Assembly (NCBI GenBank): GCA_013153405.1
Contig: JAADEM010000061.1
Coordinates: forward strand, 1-35,647
DNA length: 35,647 bases
Reading direction: 5' to 3'
From: Chlorobiota bacterium
Lineage (GTDB): Bacteria; Bacteroidota; Bacteroidia; Bacteroidales; Marinilabiliaceae
The notes below the pieces were generated by a model. It was not told the origin of the DNA, did no database searches, and was given only the letters and a program-made list of their open reading frames with translations. Made by a program: the position numbers and the translations under genes. Each line of letters starts with the position of its first letter. The stretch's first letter is position 1. This document shows, one piece after another, positions 18,500 to 27,934 of the stretch.

Positions 18500-19510
18500 A
18501 TGAAAACATCATTGCTATTATTTTTTCTGCTGACTATGCCAATGTTTCTGTACAGCCGGAACGATTCCCTTGTTTTTTATAATGGAAATGTAATTGCAGG
18601 TGAAATAAAATTAATGGATAAAGGTGTTCTTGTTATGGAAACGGATTACAGCGATACCGATTTTAAGATTGAACTGAAAAAAATAAAAGAGATTTATACA
18701 TCTTCATTCGTAACCATTACTTTATCTGACGGAACCAGACACGAAGGCACTCTTCGAACTACAGCCGACGGAAAGATACACCTTACCGGTGATAATGATA
18801 CTACCACCATAAATAACATTAACGATATCGTCCTGATGAAATCAGTTGACAAAACTTTCAGCGATCGTTTACATGCTTCAATTGCTCTCGGCGTAAACCT
18901 GACCAAAGCCAACAACTTCAGACAATTCAGCTCCCGAAGCAACATCGGTTATTTAACAAATACATGGTCACTCGACTCATATTACAATACTATTCTTTCA
19001 AATCAGGATGATGCGGATTCGATAAAAAGAATTGAATCCGGACTTCTTTATAAAATGCTATTGCCCAAAGACTGGTATCTCCCGGCATCACTTGATTTTC
19101 TCTCTAACACCGAACAAAATCTCAGACTCAGAACAACATTTAAGATTGGTGCCGGTAAATATATTGTTCATACTAACAGTGTATATTGGGCATTTCTTGG
19201 CGGAGCCAACCTCAACAGTGAAAACTATTCAGTTGAATCGACCGACAGAACCAGTATGGAAGGTTTTCTCGGAACAGAATTTAATATGTTTGACCTCGGA
19301 GACCTTAATCTTTTAACAAGTATTTACGCATATCCAAGTTTTACTGAGAAAAGACGTTGGCGTTCCGATTTTATTTTCGATATGAAATACGATCTGCCGC
19401 TTGATTTCTATATTTCTTTAGGAATAACTATCAACTACGACAACCAGCCGGTCGAAAATGCCAAAGAGTTTGACTACATCCTGAACAGTGGTTTAGGCTG
19501 GGAATGGTAA
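18500..19510 (+). CDS. DUF481-like outer-membrane protein
   Basis: The open frame begins at 18386, but the start at 18500 is preferred because it yields a signal peptide (MKTSLLLFFLLTMPMFLYS) and a 336-residue protein. The extension has no secretory character. After the signal, residues about 25-120 form a small beta-rich domain: VFYNGNVIAGEIKLMDKG, then a second strand set around LSDGTRHEGTLRTTADGK. This resembles the LSm-like domain often placed before DUF481. The remainder (about 130-336) shows alternating barrel strands and ends in an aromatic residue (GLGWEW), as in YdiY/DUF481 outer-membrane proteins. It is a single gene with a shared terminator downstream. The function is unknown. Confidence 0.82.
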   Translation: MKTSLLLFFLLTMPMFLYSRNDSLVFYNGNVIAGEIKLMDKGVLVMETDYSDTDFKIELKKIKEIYTSSFVTITLSDGTRHEGTLRTTADGKIHLTGDNDTTTINNINDIVLMKSVDKTFSDRLHASIALGVNLTKANNFRQFSSRSNIGYLTNTWSLDSYYNTILSNQDDADSIKRIESGLLYKMLLPKDWYLPASLDFLSNTEQNLRLRTTFKIGAGKYIVHTNSVYWAFLGGANLNSENYSVESTDRTSMEGFLGTEFNMFDLGDLNLLTSIYAYPSFTEKRRWRSDFIFDMKYDLPLDFYISLGITINYDNQPVENAKEFDYILNSGLGWEW

Positions 19511-19527
19511 CCTAACCGATAAACAAA

Positions 19528-19580
19528 AATCCCCTCCGGAGCAACAATCGCTTACCAAAGGGGATTATAAATTTTATATT
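19528..19580. terminator. Shared terminator between the DUF481-like gene and tyrS
   Basis: AATCCCCT (19528-19535) pairs with AGGGGATT (19559-19566) over 8 bp with a 23-nt loop. T-rich sequence flanks both sides (ATAAATTTTATATTTT on the plus strand, TTTGTTTA on the minus strand). It lies between convergent stops. Confidence 0.65.
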
Positions 19581-19589
19581 TTGTGTTAT

Positions 19590-20882
19590 TTATTCCGCTA
19601 TCAGAAGAAAATAATTTTTTTTGCCTTTCTGAACAAGAATGTAGCGGTCGTTAAGCAAATCAGCCAAAGATACGGTCTGTTCCGCATTTGCCACCTTGGT
19701 TTTGTTTATACTCACCCCGCCTCCTTTTATTGTTCGTCTTGCTTCTCCTTTCGACGGAAAAACCGATGTTTTCTCTCCCAACAAGTCTACAACATTAACA
19801 CCCTCTTTCAGCTCATCTTTTGATACTTTAAACTGAGGTACTCCTTCAAAAACAGATAGCAAGGTTTTTTCATCTATCTTTCTGAGCGCATCGGTTGTGC
19901 TTTTTCCGAAAAGTATCTGAGATGCCTCCACTGCCGTATTGTATGCATCTTCACCGTGAACCATCACTGTAACCTCTTTGGCCAGGCGTTTTTGCATCGG
20001 ACGAAGATGTGGTGCTGCTTCCTGTTCTTTCACAAGTTCTGCAATCTCCTCTTTGGTAAGCATTGTAAATATCTTAATATACTTCTCGGCATCCGCATCA
20101 GAAGTATTCAGCCAAAACTGATAAAATGCGTATGGACTGGTACGTTCAGGATCAAGCCATACATTTCCCGATTCTGTTTTACCAAACTTACCTCCGTCGG
20201 CTTTTGTGATAAGCGGGCAGGTTAATGCGAATGCTTCTCCTCCTTCAATACGTCTTATAAGCTCGGTTCCTGTAACAATGTTTCCCCACTGGTCGGAGCC
20301 GCCCATCTGAAGCTTACAGTTCTTATGCTGATACAAATACAGGAAATCGTAACCCTGAACAAGCTGATATGTGAACTCAGTGAACGACATTCCCTCTTTT
20401 GAATCGGAACTCAAACGTTTTTTCACAGAGTCTTTCGACATCATATAATTTACAGTGATGTGTTTTCCTATATCTCTGATAAAATCAAGAAAGGTAAACT
20501 CCTTCATCCAGTCGTAGTTGTTCACCATTTCAGCACGGTTCTCGGCATCTGTATCAAAATCAAGAAAGCTCTTGAGCTGATTTTTCAATGCCTCCTGATT
20601 GTGGCGAAGGGTTTTTTCATCTAACAGATTACGCTCTTTCGATTTCCCCGAAGGGTCACCAATCATTCCTGTAGCACCACCAACAAGTACAATAGGCTTA
20701 TGTCCTGCCGCCTGAAAATGCTTAAGCATCATCACACCTACAAGGTGTCCGATATGCAGGGAATCAGCTGTCGGATCGATACCAACATAAGCTGTTGTCA
20801 TCTCTTTTTCAATCTGTTCCTTTGTTCCGGGCATAATATCATGAATCATGCCTCTCCATTCCAGTTCCTCAACAAAGTTCAT
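19590..20882 (-). CDS. tyrS: Tyrosyl-tRNA synthetase
   Basis: This 430-residue class I synthetase attaches tyrosine to tRNA-Tyr. The HIGH motif is exact (HIGH, residues 43-46, in [11 protein letters not shown]). The tyrosine-pocket block [22 protein letters not shown] lies near 175-197. The KMSKS equivalent is KFGKT near residue 232, the form usual in TyrRS. The C-terminal S4-like RNA-binding domain covers about 365-430 ([20 protein letters not shown]). It is divergent from typA and has its own -7 box. No T-box leader is visible. Confidence 0.97.
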   Translation of the reverse strand: MNFVEELEWRGMIHDIMPGTKEQIEKEMTTAYVGIDPTADSLHIGHLVGVMMLKHFQAAGHKPIVLVGGATGMIGDPSGKSKERNLLDEKTLRHNQEALKNQLKSFLDFDTDAENRAEMVNNYDWMKEFTFLDFIRDIGKHITVNYMMSKDSVKKRLSSDSKEGMSFTEFTYQLVQGYDFLYLYQHKNCKLQMGGSDQWGNIVTGTELIRRIEGGEAFALTCPLITKADGGKFGKTESGNVWLDPERTSPYAFYQFWLNTSDADAEKYIKIFTMLTKEEIAELVKEQEAAPHLRPMQKRLAKEVTVMVHGEDAYNTAVEASQILFGKSTTDALRKIDEKTLLSVFEGVPQFKVSKDELKEGVNVVDLLGEKTSVFPSKGEARRTIKGGGVSINKTKVANAEQTVSLADLLNDRYILVQKGKKNYFLLIAE

Positions 20883-20917
20883 TTTATGATATTTTTTCTG
20901 TTTTCAATTTTGAGGGG

Positions 20918-20925
20918 CAAAGATA
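20918..20925 (-). promoter_or_regulatory. -7 box of the tyrS promoter
   Basis: The minus strand reads TATCTTTG followed by CCCC, a full match to TAnnTTTG. The leader to the tyrS ATG would be about 30 nt. The -33 element is poor. Confidence 0.7.
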
Positions 20926-21213
20926 ACAATTTTAAACCAAAACATGAGGATGTAAAAAGCACACGGATAGCCACTGAACAACTTGCATCTTTATTACAAT
21001 CCGGACAATCTAACATCTTTCACCTATTAGCCATCAGTGGTACATAACAATTCCTGTTTCCCGCAGACAAAACAACATACCATATATCTAAAGCCGGGTG
21101 TTTGTACTGTACAACCGGCAGGAATCCTTACAAACCACTGCCACTCAGCTCATGTTATTCATTAAAACCAAAAATATAAACAGGGTTACCTCATAAAAAC
21201 CAAATATTAGTAG
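20926..21213. other. Divergent intergenic region between tyrS and typA
   Basis: No gene is supported here. It contains an imperfect hairpin with a central palindrome at 21093-21119 and the upstream parts of both promoters. A plus-strand frame ends at 21047 with a short ComEC-like peptide, too short to call. Confidence 0.5.
21093..21119. promoter_or_regulatory. Palindrome-containing hairpin upstream of typA
   Basis: GCCGG (21093-21097) and CCGGC (21115-21119) flank the 13-bp palindrome TTGTACTGTACAA (21102-21114). It can form an imperfect hairpin or a dimeric operator. It sits about 95 bp upstream of the typA -7 box. No cognate regulator is known. Confidence 0.35.
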
Positions 21214-21221
21214 TACCTTTG
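21214..21221 (+). promoter_or_regulatory. -7 box of the typA promoter
   Basis: TACCTTTG followed by CGCCC is a full match to TAnnTTTG in the common Bacteroidetes context. The expected start near 21228 gives a 5' leader of only about 20 nt before the ATG at 21248. Confidence 0.75.
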
Positions 21222-21247
21222 CGCCCTTGTTTACAAAAGTAGTATAA

Positions 21248-23047
21248 ATGAATATCAGAAATGTAGCCATAATAGCACACGTTGACCACGGTAAAACCAC
21301 ACTGGTTGACAAGATGCTTATGGCAGGAAAGTTGTTCAAGGAGCACCAGAATGTGGGCGAACTGATAATGGACAACAACGAACTTGAGAAAGAGAGGGGA
21401 ATAACCATCCTTTCCAAAAATGTATCGGTTACCTGGAAAGGAGTAAAAATAAATATCATTGACACTCCGGGACACAGTGATTTTGGCGGAGAGGTGGAAC
21501 GTGTACTGAACATGGCCGACGGTGTGTTGTTACTGGTTGATGCCTTTGAAGGGCCGATGCCGCAAACACGTTTTGTTCTTCAAAAAGCACTTGACCTCGG
21601 CCTGAAACCCATTGTTGTAATCAACAAAGTTGATAAACCTAACTGCCGTCCCGACGAGGTTCACGAAATGGTTTTCGACCTTATGTTCAACCTTGATGCA
21701 ACAGAAACACAATTGGACTTTCCCACAGTGTATGGCTCAGCAAAAGAAGGCTGGATGACCGATGACCTGAAAGCAAAAACCGACAATATTTCGGCACTGC
21801 TCGACGCAATTGTTGAACATATTCCGGAACCAGATGCATTAAAGGGTACCCCGCAAATGCTGATTACTTCTCTTGAATATTCAAATTATGTAGGAAGAAT
21901 TGCCATCGGCCGTCTGCACCGAGGAACTCTTAAATCGGGCCAGGATGTCAGTTTAGTAAAAACAGACGGTTCGGTAAAGCGCACAAGAATAAAAGAGCTG
22001 CACATTTTTGACGGATTAGGCCGTACAAAAGTTGATGAGGTTTCGGCAGGTGAAATTTGCGCACTTGTTGGCATTGAAGGGTTTGACATTGGTGATACCG
22101 TTGCCGACATTGAGAATCCCGAACCTCTTGACCCCATTGCCATCGATGAGCCTACCATGAGTATGCTTTTCACCATTAACAATTCACCGTTTTTCGGCAA
22201 GGAAGGAAAGTATGTTACATCACGCCATATAAAAGAACGCCTCGACAAAGAGCTTGAAAAAAATCTTGCACTAAGAGTGGAAGAAACAGACTCATCTGAT
22301 GCCTGGAATGTATTCGGGCGCGGAGTGCTGCACCTGTCAGTTCTGATAGAAACTATGCGACGAGAAGGTTATGAACTTCAGGTAGGACAGCCGAGGGTTA
22401 TCATAAAAGAGGTAGCAGGCGAAAAACATGAACCGATTGAAGAACTCACTATAGACCTGCCTGATGAATATTCAGGAAAGGCCATTGAAATGGTTACTCA
22501 GCGTAAAGGTGACCTTGTATCAATGGAACGCAAAGGCGACCGAGTACACCTTGAGTTCAGGATTCCCTCAAGAGGAATTATCGGTCTGCGTAGTAACATG
22601 CTTACTGCAACAGCCGGCGAAGCTGTTATGGCTCACCGTTTCATAGAGTTCGGACCATGGCGCGGACCAATCGAGAAACGCATAAACGGTTCGCTGGTAG
22701 CTATGGAAACAGGTACTGCAATTGCTTATGCCCTTGATAAGCTACAGGACCGAGGACGTTTTTTCATCAATCCTCAGGAACCTGTTTACATGGGTCAGGT
22801 AGTAGGTGAAAACAACCGCGAGGGCGACATGGTGGTAAATGTAACCAAGACAAAAAAACTGTCGAATATGCGCTCATCAGGTGCTGATGAAAAAGTAAAA
22901 CTGGCACCGCCGATAATTTTTTCTCTCGAAGAAGCTCTGGAATATATTCAGGGCGACGAGTATGTTGAAGTAACGCCAAAATCGATCCGGCTGAGAAAAA
23001 TACTCCTTCAGGAGCACGAAAGAAAAAAACTCGCAAAACAGAAATAA
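21248..23047 (+). CDS. typA: Ribosome-associated GTPase TypA/BipA
   Basis: The 599-residue translational GTPase binds the ribosome and supports 50S assembly and stress or cold adaptation in other bacteria. The G domain shows G1 AHVDHGKTT (10-18), G2 in [10 protein letters not shown]3 DTPGHSD and G4 NKVDK. Domain II, the EF-G-like domains III and V and the TypA-specific C-terminal domain ([15 protein letters not shown]... and [12 protein letters not shown]) follow. The length is normal for the family. It is monocistronic, with a promoter directly upstream and a strong terminator after the stop. Confidence 0.97.
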   Translation: MNIRNVAIIAHVDHGKTTLVDKMLMAGKLFKEHQNVGELIMDNNELEKERGITILSKNVSVTWKGVKINIIDTPGHSDFGGEVERVLNMADGVLLLVDAFEGPMPQTRFVLQKALDLGLKPIVVINKVDKPNCRPDEVHEMVFDLMFNLDATETQLDFPTVYGSAKEGWMTDDLKAKTDNISALLDAIVEHIPEPDALKGTPQMLITSLEYSNYVGRIAIGRLHRGTLKSGQDVSLVKTDGSVKRTRIKELHIFDGLGRTKVDEVSAGEICALVGIEGFDIGDTVADIENPEPLDPIAIDEPTMSMLFTINNSPFFGKEGKYVTSRHIKERLDKELEKNLALRVEETDSSDAWNVFGRGVLHLSVLIETMRREGYELQVGQPRVIIKEVAGEKHEPIEELTIDLPDEYSGKAIEMVTQRKGDLVSMERKGDRVHLEFRIPSRGIIGLRSNMLTATAGEAVMAHRFIEFGPWRGPIEKRINGSLVAMETGTAIAYALDKLQDRGRFFINPQEPVYMGQVVGENNREGDMVVNVTKTKKLSNMRSSGADEKVKLAPPIIFSLEEALEYIQGDEYVEVTPKSIRLRKILLQEHERKKLAKQK

Positions 23048-23072
23048 GTTGATAATTGGTAAATAATGAGTG

Positions 23073-23110
23073 AATACCCGGCAAAAACAGTGTCGGGTAT
23101 TTTTTTTATA
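23073..23110 (+). terminator. Rho-independent terminator of typA
   Basis: AATACCCG (23073-23080) pairs with CGGGTATT (23094-23101) over 8 bp with a 13-nt loop, and a T run follows directly. It separates typA from the next operon. Confidence 0.88.
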
Positions 23111-23124
23111 TTTAGGCCGATTTG

Positions 23125-23174
23125 CCCTGAGCATTTAAATACTGCACTTTTTAAATGTTCTCAGGGTATTTAAA
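23125..23174 (+). promoter_or_regulatory. Pair of mutually exclusive hairpins upstream of the giant-protein operon
   Basis: Structure A: CCCTGAGCATTTAAA (23125-23139) pairs with 23150-23166, giving 15 bp with a 2-nt bulge and a 10-nt loop. Structure B: TTTAAATAC (23134-23142) pairs with GTATTTAAA (23166-23174) over 9 bp. The two share 23134-23139 and cannot form together. The ATG is 18 nt downstream. This could be a leader switch or an operator. No T run follows, so a terminator is unlikely. Confidence 0.4.
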
Positions 23175-23192
23175 CATTATGAAATTTACAAT

Positions 23193-26100
23193 ATGATATC
23201 CCGTACTTTATCCATAATACTAAAAATATTTTTTATCGTTGTTTTTTCTTTGAATGCCCAATTACTGCATTCTCAGGCCAGAGATACAATAGGTGTGCAA
23301 AAATACATCGACAATTTCAACAAAAAAACAATTAACAATAAGGAGGAGAAAATATTTATTTTCACTGACCGGCCGGCATACTATTCCGGAGACACATTAT
23401 GGTTCAGAGCACATGTTCTATTTGCACTGACATTGGGAAAACAACCCATAGAAAAAATAATGTATCTTGAACTTGCCGGGAAAGACGGATTCAGAATGAG
23501 AAGAACCTATAGGGTTGTAGCAGGTGCGATAAACGGTGTCTTTTACATTCCTAAAAATATTCCAACAGGAAAATACAAACTTATTGCCCGTACCAACTGG
23601 ATGCTGAACAAAAACGGTGGCAAGTATTTTGAAAAGGATATTTACATTTACAATCATCACCATGAAGGTAGCAGAAATGATGTTAATGAACAACTGTTAA
23701 GCTCATCAGAACAATCTGATACAAACAAATACAAAGACAAAAAGCCGGATAAAGGAAAAAATCAGACACTACCTGTTTCAATAAACTTTTATCCTGAAGG
23801 AGGTTATTTTATTGAAGGTATTGCAACCCGGATGGCTATTGAGGTAAGAGATCATAACGGCAAACCTCTGGATGTGGACGGTTACGTAAAGGACAATAAC
23901 GGAAACTTTGAAACATTCTTTAAAACACTCAAAGGCAAAGGATCTTTTATGATTTTTCCCGATAAAGACAAAAAATATTTTGCATACATTAAAGGTAAAT
24001 ATGAAAATCAACCTGTATCTCTGCCAGATGCCGAAAAGTACGGTTATGTTCTGAATGTTACCAACAGTTTCGAGAAGGATACCCTGTTTTTCCGTATAGT
24101 GGCAAAAACACCTGATGCTGTTCCGCAACACTTTTATCTGCTAGGTATTCAGAATGGCATTGTAAAAATGGCACAGGAGGGCAATGTCAGCAACAAAAAT
24201 CTTTTTTTTATCGGCAGCAAGAAGAAATTCAGCACAGGAATAGTACGTTTCGTTTTGCTCGACGAAAACTTTATCCCCCGGTGTGAAAGATTGTCTTTCA
24301 TCAACAGATATCCGGACCTTGAAATTTCGATTGATGTTAAAGACTCCGTTTTTACAAAAAAGTCAAAAATCAGCTTCGACATTTACGCAAAAGACAATAA
24401 AGGAGCTCCCGTTTCAGGCGATATCGCTCTGTCGGTTACCGATGCAGGCATCATCTCTGATTCTCTTTACGACGGAACCAATATTGTAAATTACCTCTAT
24501 TTCCTATCTGACCTTCCCGGCATAAAAGCCCGAGATGTAACATTTGCAATGCAAAAAAATGAAGCATCGCATATGTTTATGGATCTGCTGATGCTGACAA
24601 ACGGTTGGAGTAAGTACAAGTGGAGAAAAATAACATCATTAACAGATACAATTCCTGAACATTACATTGAAGAAGAGTGTTTTCTTGAAGGCATCGTCAA
24701 AAGGAGATTATCGGGCAAGCCTGCTCCCAAAATCAGGCTGTCTGCTTACATGAAAGGCGAATACAATGATTTTTACACCACTAAGGCCGATAATAAAGGA
24801 TGGTTCAGATTCAACCTGATGGATTTCAGCGATACAGTTGATGTGATTATACAGTCACTGAACCGGCTTAATGCAAAAGGCAATTATATTTTCGAACTTA
24901 AATCAAACCTGCCGTTTATTAACACTGAAAAAAATGATACACTGATAAGAATAGCAGACGAGGGCCCTCTTGCAGAATATCATTTCGATTCAACCAAAAC
25001 CGGAATCATATTGCCGAACATTAACACCATAAAACACCAGAGGATGAACTACGATAGTGAAATGGCAATGGTGGGCGACACTTCGGCAATTCTTCTTGGA
25101 GAGGTCAATATTGAGGCAACAAAGAAAAAAACACCCAAAGGGCTGATAAACGAGCTATACGGCTCTCCTGATTATGTGGTGAGCGGGGCACAAATTGAAA
25201 AAATAGATACGGAGAACGGATGGCTTAGCAATATCTTTGAAATAATATCGTATGCCCTGCCCGACGTTTCCATTACTGTTGATCATAACAAGATAAACGA
25301 TCTTCGGGTCCAGGAAGACGGTCTTATGCCCGGACAAAATGATTCCATATCAGAACTTGATACAGAAACGAGTCGTCGCCTTGATCTTGAAACAAACAGC
25401 ACACTGCATTTCGACACTTACCGCCTACCGCCCAAACTGATGCACATTACGGTTAAAAATGCCGGAAGTCCATATTATTACATATTCATCGACGGGAAAT
25501 ACATTGCCTCTACAAACGACTTCGGGGACCTCGATATTATGAGATTTCCATATACAATCTTTGACCTGATGAATTTCAATCCACACTCAGTAAAGTCGGT
25601 TGAAATTATTATGAATGTAAAAGAAGACCCCAAGGATATCTCAGATGATGATTTTTTCGATTTTGCCAGAGAACTTGGCCGCCCTGCAATTATTTCCATA
25701 TACACATATGACAATCAGGGGCTGGAATCAACCTTCGGTGAAAAATTCAGGGGAATTAAAGAACTGCAAATGCTTGGTTTCGTTCGTGAAAAAGAGTTCT
25801 ACTCTCCTTCTTATGCCGATACTACAGAAATATCTAAAACTATTGACCAAAGGGTAACATTGTTTTGGGAACCACAAATTAATCTTGACAGTACCGGTCA
25901 TGCTTCCCTTTCATTCTACAATTCCGACATTGCTAAATCTCTCAGATTTGAGCTTTCGGGTATGTCATCAGAAAGAATCCCGCTTTCGAAAATGATTGTA
26001 AAAAACAGCTATTCCGATGAAAACATTGCACAAGAAGAATCAAAGCAGATTGCACAATTCGATTTCGACGGTTCTTCAATAACAAAGAACTCTTGGGAAG

Positions 26101-27284
26101 AGTACATAAAAAGATACGGAAAGAGTGATATTTTTACCGGCATTATTGTTGGCAGCAATGGTAATCCAGTGCCTTTGGCTGATATTTTCGTTAAAAAGTC
26201 AGAAATACAAACATCAGCAAATATTTCCGGAATATTTATGTTAAAACGGAAAGATATTAAACAGAATGATTCTATATTTATCAGTGCTCCAGGGAAAGGT
26301 TACCTGGCCGAAAGTATTGAAAAAATAACATCAGGTAACGGAGTTGTCAGGCTTAAACGCGAAAATATAATCCAAACCTCCTTTACTCCAAAAGAACTGA
26401 TACCTTTGGTTTTGCAAAAAGCAAAAAAAGACAACCCAAACAACAGATCTTTTGAAGCTGTATACAGAGAAACTATCATTCAGGACGGGTTTGTGTATGC
26501 TGTTTCCGACATGAAAGTGATACTTGAACAATACGGTTACGGCAGGACTGAGCTCCCGCATATCTCACAATTAATCGACGGAAGACGGTTCAGAACCCCG
26601 GACTTCCACCAGGCTGTAATTTTCAAACCGGTGGAACCCGTTTCGGAAGATATTGTACAGCTAAGAGACTTTGTTCTTGACGGACTATCTATTATGAAGT
26701 CACCATACAAAAAAAGTATGAAATTCGATGTTGCCGGGAAAATGAGGTATCGGGACAGAACAGTTTACAAGCTGGTATTCACCCAGAAAGAAAATACTAT
26801 TTATTCACTTTATGACGGATTTATGCTCGTTGATACAGCTGATTACGGCATTGTATATGTTTATCAGACTCCGTCGGCAGCTGGAGCTTCGTATCGCAGT
26901 GCAAGCTCATATCTGAAAAATGACGACAGATTTGAAAATATTATGCTTATCAGCGACAACCAAATATTTACATACAAAAAAGTAAATGGCAAATATGTAA
27001 GCAAGCTGCAATACACCTGCGTACAGCTTGACCTTAATGGTACACCAGTTGCTTACATCCGTGAAATGCATGGATACGGCAAAGTAAACGAGAAAGGCCG
27101 CTTGTACAAAAAAATAAATCCGTTGAAAAACAGTTTCAGCAGGTCACTGATGATAAAAGAGGTAATGTACAATCCATCATTATGGAGAAACCCGACATAT
27201 CTTCCACCTGATATAAATATGTTAAACCAGTCGGGATATCTGCATGCGGTTAGTTTTTATAAAAGACAGGCAAAGCGAAAATGA
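23193..27284 (+). CDS. Large secreted protein with MG2-like, TonB-plug-like and carboxypeptidase-regulatory-like domains
   Basis: The 1,363-residue product has a signal peptide (about residues 1-28, ending LLHSQ). Residues about 50-155 resemble the MG2 macroglobulin domain (KIFIFTDRPAYYSGDTLWFR, IPTGKYKLIARTNW). More beta-sandwich repeats follow to about 600. A TonB-plug-like part (about 635-830) runs from VNIEATKKKTPKG to YYYIFIDGKYIAS and SVKSVEIIMNVKE. A further macroglobulin-like strand set (VTLFWEPQINLDSTGHASLS) leads to a carboxypeptidase regulatory-like domain at about 975-1055 (FTGIIVGSNGNPVPLADIFV). A C-terminal domain (about 1060-1363) resembles that of other Bacteroidetes regulatory-like-domain proteins. 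There is no receptor beta-barrel. It is the first gene of a tight operon. Periplasmic or outer-membrane location is inferred, and the function is unknown. Confidence 0.83.
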   Translation: MISRTLSIILKIFFIVVFSLNAQLLHSQARDTIGVQKYIDNFNKKTINNKEEKIFIFTDRPAYYSGDTLWFRAHVLFALTLGKQPIEKIMYLELAGKDGFRMRRTYRVVAGAINGVFYIPKNIPTGKYKLIARTNWMLNKNGGKYFEKDIYIYNHHHEGSRNDVNEQLLSSSEQSDTNKYKDKKPDKGKNQTLPVSINFYPEGGYFIEGIATRMAIEVRDHNGKPLDVDGYVKDNNGNFETFFKTLKGKGSFMIFPDKDKKYFAYIKGKYENQPVSLPDAEKYGYVLNVTNSFEKDTLFFRIVAKTPDAVPQHFYLLGIQNGIVKMAQEGNVSNKNLFFIGSKKKFSTGIVRFVLLDENFIPRCERLSFINRYPDLEISIDVKDSVFTKKSKISFDIYAKDNKGAPVSGDIALSVTDAGIISDSLYDGTNIVNYLYFLSDLPGIKARDVTFAMQKNEASHMFMDLLMLTNGWSKYKWRKITSLTDTIPEHYIEEECFLEGIVKRRLSGKPAPKIRLSAYMKGEYNDFYTTKADNKGWFRFNLMDFSDTVDVIIQSLNRLNAKGNYIFELKSNLPFINTEKNDTLIRIADEGPLAEYHFDSTKTGIILPNINTIKHQRMNYDSEMAMVGDTSAILLGEVNIEATKKKTPKGLINELYGSPDYVVSGAQIEKIDTENGWLSNIFEIISYALPDVSITVDHNKINDLRVQEDGLMPGQNDSISELDTETSRRLDLETNSTLHFDTYRLPPKLMHITVKNAGSPYYYIFIDGKYIASTNDFGDLDIMRFPYTIFDLMNFNPHSVKSVEIIMNVKEDPKDISDDDFFDFARELGRPAIISIYTYDNQGLESTFGEKFRGIKELQMLGFVREKEFYSPSYADTTEISKTIDQRVTLFWEPQINLDSTGHASLSFYNSDIAKSLRFELSGMSSERIPLSKMIVKNSYSDENIAQEESKQIAQFDFDGSSITKNSWEEYIKRYGKSDIFTGIIVGSNGNPVPLADIFVKKSEIQTSANISGIFMLKRKDIKQNDSIFISAPGKGYLAESIEKITSGNGVVRLKRENIIQTSFTPKELIPLVLQKAKKDNPNNRSFEAVYRETIIQDGFVYAVSDMKVILEQYGYGRTELPHISQLIDGRRFRTPDFHQAVIFKPVEPVSEDIVQLRDFVLDGLSIMKSPYKKSMKFDVAGKMRYRDRTVYKLVFTQKENTIYSLYDGFMLVDTADYGIVYVYQTPSAAGASYRSASSYLKNDDRFENIMLISDNQIFTYKKVNGKYVSKLQYTCVQLDLNGTPVAYIREMHGYGKVNEKGRLYKKINPLKNSFSRSLMIKEVMYNPSLWRNPTYLPPDINMLNQSGYLHAVSFYKRQAKRK

Positions 27285-27934
27285 AGTACTTCGATATCCA
27301 CACACATAATGCGGCAATAGAGGAAGATGTGATAAAAGTAGTAAACATATTTCCTGAGGAAAAACTACCCAAACCTGTTCCGGATTTGTTGTTTTCGTCC
27401 GGAATTCATCCGTGGCATATTGATGAGCAAAAAACAGAAAAGCATCTGAAAACCGTTGCTGAACTTTCTGAGACAGGGAAAATTGCGGCTATAGGAGAGT
27501 GTGGAATAGATAAGCTGAAAGGGACCGAATACAAACAACAGGAAGATGTTTTCAGACAACACATCGGTATTTCTGAAAAGTATCATTTACCTTTAATCAT
27601 TCATTGTGTAAAAGCATACAACGAAATTCTGACTCTTCGAAAATCGGCAAAAGCAAAACAGCCCTGGATACTGCACGGTTTTTCAAGCTCGAAAGAGATG
27701 ATGCAGCTGATGACTGCAGAAGGTCTTTATATATCTTTAGGCACCGGTCTACTGAAAGAAAATAGCAAATCAATTCAGCTAATAAAGGAGATACCGTTAA
27801 ACCGGCTTTTTCTGGAAACCGACGTTTCGAATACCGGAATCAGGGATATTTACAAAAGAGCCGCCGGATTAACGGATACTTCTGTTGAGAATCTGAAAGA
27901 AATAATTTTTCAAAACTTTAAAACTGTTTTCTGA
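27281..27934 (+). CDS. TatD-family metal-dependent hydrolase
   Basis: The 217-residue amidohydrolase-fold protein has the metal ligands expected for TatD: H7 and H9 (FDIHTHN), E73 (GECGID), H108 (LIIHCVKA), H132 (ILHGFSSS) and D181 (FLETDV). TatD enzymes are cytoplasmic nucleases or phosphoesterases linked to DNA repair or degradation. At 217 residues this protein is shorter than E. coli TatD (about 260). Its ATG overlaps the preceding stop by 4 bp (ATGA), indicating translational coupling with the giant gene. The link in function is not obvious. Confidence 0.92.
   Translation: MKYFDIHTHNAAIEEDVIKVVNIFPEEKLPKPVPDLLFSSGIHPWHIDEQKTEKHLKTVAELSETGKIAAIGECGIDKLKGTEYKQQEDVFRQHIGISEKYHLPLIIHCVKAYNEILTLRKSAKAKQPWILHGFSSSKEMMQLMTAEGLYISLGTGLLKENSKSIQLIKEIPLNRLFLETDVSNTGIRDIYKRAAGLTDTSVENLKEIIFQNFKTVF

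Noticed and set aside
20950-21047. A plus-strand peptide ending FHLLAISGT, reminiscent of the HLLAISG motif of the DNA-uptake channel ComEC.
   Set aside because: The match covers under ten residues, the frame starts inside tyrS antisense and stops at once. No other ComEC segment is nearby, so chance is the better explanation.
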